A DNA stretch of 42,946 nt, taken from contig JADFFQ010000035.1 in assembly GCA_022568135.1 (NCBI GenBank), forward strand, positions 1 through 42,946, given 5' to 3'. The DNA comes from Planctomycetota bacterium (GTDB lineage: Bacteria > Planctomycetota > Phycisphaerae > Phycisphaerales > SM1A02). Within the stretch, counting starts at the first letter, position 1. Each line of letters opens with the position of its first letter. Under the pieces are notes generated by a model. That model made no database searches, was not told where the DNA came from, and saw nothing but the letters and a program-made list of their open reading frames with translations. Shown here piece after piece: positions 41,572-42,946 of this stretch. The position numbers and the translations under genes are program-made.

Positions 41572-42261
41572 TTACGGACATTCTCCCCAGGCGGCGAGCA
41601 GGACCAGCAGGTCGAGGATGCCCACGGTGCCGTCGTTGTCGAAGTCAGGTGGACCCCCGGGGTCGGTGCCCCAGGCGGTCAACAAGGCAAGCAGATCGAG
41701 GATGCCGACGGCACCGTCTCGATCGAGGTCGGCAGGGCAGTCGGGGGGGCCGAAGTGCAGATCGTCGATCTCCGCTTCAAACGGAGGCGGGACATCCATG
41801 AGGACCGCCATGTCAAACAACTGGCTGGAGATCAGCCCCGCGAAGTTGCCCGCGCCGCCTGGAAGAAAGTCGCTGCTGGCGTAGATCAACTGGCCGTCTC
41901 GATAAAGGTCGAAGTGCATATGCCCGGGAAAGTCCACGCCGATGTAGGCCATGGGGGTGTCGAAGACCACGGTGATGTTGCCGTTGCCGTCCATGCCCGC
42001 TCCATCGTTCGGCCATGTAATGTCGTCGCAGCATGCAACTCGATCATCGCCGTCAGTAAAGACGACGCCGAGGTCAGCGTACTGGTCGGTGATAAGTGTG
42101 CCGTCGGCAAAACCCACAAAGTCCACGGTGACCAAAGGACCGATGCTAGCGAGCCAGTCATCCTTGTTCTCGAATTCCAGAACACCTGGGCTTGGGGTGC
42201 CAGCCGCCGAGAGCCCAAGCACGACAGCGCAGAACGTGGCCAGACTGACATTCCCGTTCAT
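41572..42261 (-). CDS. Secreted beta-rich protein with dockerin-like tandem tail
   Basis: A 229-aa exported protein. The signal peptide covers residues 1-21 (ATFCAVVLGLSAAGTPS). The body matches the PEP-CTERM protein at 29581-30162: VDFVGFADGTLITDQYADLG, DGNGNITVVFDTPMAYIGVDFPG, GNFAGLISSQLFDMAVL and AEIDDLHFG. After that point it switches to PPDCPADLDRDGAVGILDLL, DPGGPPDFDNDGTVGILDLL and ends WGECP. AGGAGG stands 7 nt before the ATG (42269-42274). The tail is like calcium-binding dockerin repeats, but no cohesin is visible in the window; it may serve as an anchor or sorting signal. The gene is separate from mfd and has its own binding site. Confidence 0.85.
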   Translation of the reverse strand: MNGNVSLATFCAVVLGLSAAGTPSPGVLEFENKDDWLASIGPLVTVDFVGFADGTLITDQYADLGVVFTDGDDRVACCDDITWPNDGAGMDGNGNITVVFDTPMAYIGVDFPGHMHFDLYRDGQLIYASSDFLPGGAGNFAGLISSQLFDMAVLMDVPPPFEAEIDDLHFGPPDCPADLDRDGAVGILDLLALLTAWGTDPGGPPDFDNDGTVGILDLLVLLAAWGECP

Positions 42262-42448
42262 TGTTGAGCCTCCTCAGTGGCCGCGGTCCATACCCCCGGA
42301 GTGAATCCGGCGAAGGCTTCGCTACGGTTCTAGGAACCAAGCGAATTGTAGCGCTTTGGCGTCGGCAATGAAGGTCAATGAAAGGCACCCGGTGGGGTGC
42401 ACCGGGCGCCGGTTCGGCCCATGGTGGGAAGGTGTTCCGAGCTACGGG

Positions 42449-42946
42449 CTATTCGCAGTTCTCCGGCTCCACGGCGCAGAGGCATCGTTCCAAGGCCAGT
42501 TGGTTCGCGTACTCGCAGCAGAACTTGTCGATACAGTCCTGGACGGTCTGGGGCGGCGACGTGTTGCGCCCGGCGCAGCAGGTGCCCCAGTTGGCTAGGA
42601 GCTGCAGCATATCAAGGGTGTCGACGGTGCCGTCGCCGTTCAAATCGGCGGGGCAGGGATCGGGCGGATCGGGGCAGGGACCGAAGGCGGCCAGCAGAGC
42701 CAGGAGATCACCGATCCCGACCACGGCGTCGCCATCGAGGTCGGCCGGGCACTCGTAGAGCAGGAAGGCGTGATTTTCGAAGACCCCCGGTTCCACCTCC
42801 AGCCTACCCCAACCGACGATACAGCCCGCGTCGTTCGCATCATGGGCGGCCTTCAGGTCCCACCCCGAGTTGGAATCGATCTTGTCGTTGAGTGTGATGA
42901 CGGGATCCCAGCCTCCGGCGCCGTCCTGCTCCCAGAGCAGCGCTTC
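42449..42946 (-). CDS. HAF-repeat-like secreted protein, C-terminal part (cut by window edge)
   Basis: The frame is open to the end of the window, so the 5' part is missing; 165 codons are visible. ALLWEQDGAGGWDPVITLND, AAHDANDAGCIVGWG and ENHAFLLYE are patterns of HAF repeat (autotransporter-like or extracellular) proteins. A tandem dockerin-like tail follows (CPADLDGDAVVGIGDLLALL, CPADLNGDGTVDTLDMLQLL ending WGTCC). An extra Cys-rich region of about 40 residues with seven cysteines closes the protein (CIDKFCCEYANQ, RCLCAVEPENCE). The GTG at 42796 is only an internal codon. Probably extracellular; role unknown. Confidence 0.75.
   Translation of the reverse strand, partial: EALLWEQDGAGGWDPVITLNDKIDSNSGWDLKAAHDANDAGCIVGWGRLEVEPGVFENHAFLLYECPADLDGDAVVGIGDLLALLAAFGPCPDPPDPCPADLNGDGTVDTLDMLQLLANWGTCCAGRNTSPPQTVQDCIDKFCCEYANQLALERCLCAVEPENCE

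Noticed and set aside
40452..41801. 449-codon plus-strand frame opposite mfd
   Set aside because: Antisense to a certain mfd gene and no recognisable domain.
4763..42946. Dockerin-like tails as evidence for a cellulosome
   Set aside because: No cohesin or cellulase is present, and the tails occur on diverse secreted proteins, one of which has a PEP-CTERM paralogue.

Overview
The window looks like chromosome from a GC-rich Planctomycetota bacterium, most likely of Phycisphaerae type. Three things suggest this: several secreted proteins end in a dockerin-like tail (DLDGDG-VGILDLL-LLA-WG-CP-stop), one ends in a PEP-CTERM-like sorting signal (VPAPG, hydrophobic stretch, RRR), and gaps between genes are full of hairpin and short tandem repeats. 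The assignment rests on recognised protein style, not on a marker-gene tree.

Layout. 0-6.3 kb: a sulfotransferase, a Cys-rich secreted repeat protein, a SAM methyltransferase and a secreted PQQ-type sugar dehydrogenase. 6.4-17.5 kb, all on the minus strand: a PfkB kinase and then a tricarboxylate cluster. In transcription order this runs: ACL-type CoA-ligase beta-like (511 aa), ACL/SucD-like alpha (314 aa), citryl-CoA-lyase-like (264 aa), HD-domain protein, an orphan reader-plus-nuclease protein, a fungal-type homoaconitase, an isocitrate/homoisocitrate dehydrogenase and a MmgE/PrpD dehydratase. The first three together have the parts of an ATP-citrate lyase split over three genes. 17.7-25.1 kb: a membrane protein, then histidine utilisation genes hutH, hutU and hutI, with a VOC protein and a 98-aa protein on the opposite strand, then map. 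25.2-28.9 kb: a secreted prolyl oligopeptidase and a transhydrogenase-type flavoprotein. 29-30.2 kb: a dockerin-tail fragment and a PEP-CTERM protein. 30.6-35.8 kb: tRNA-Gln followed by a housekeeping run (GlmU-like, prs, rplY, pth, rpsF, ssb, rplI). 35.8-38 kb: accessory gap with a hairpin cluster, a DUF2971 protein, duplicated short ORFs and an orphan dockerin tail. 38-41.3 kb: mfd. 41.5 kb to the end: two more dockerin-tailed secreted proteins, the last cut by the window edge.

How it fits together. The tricarboxylate cluster could join acetyl-CoA/oxaloacetate chemistry (citrate cleavage) to aconitase-type isomerisation and oxidative or reductive decarboxylation. The hydratase and dehydrogenase resemble the fungal lysine (alpha-aminoadipate) enzymes, so the real substrate (citrate, homocitrate or methylcitrate) is open. 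The hut genes take histidine to formiminoglutamate. The housekeeping run keeps the glmU-prs-ctc-pth order known from Firmicutes, with mfd close by but inverted.

Most unusual points: the tricarboxylate cluster; two paralogous secreted proteins that share a body but differ in tail (PEP-CTERM against dockerin-like) with the switch right after EIDDLHFG; orphan copies of that tail; and repeats whose edges form the stop codons of neighbouring genes. All functions are inferred by reading the sequence; no database search was run.
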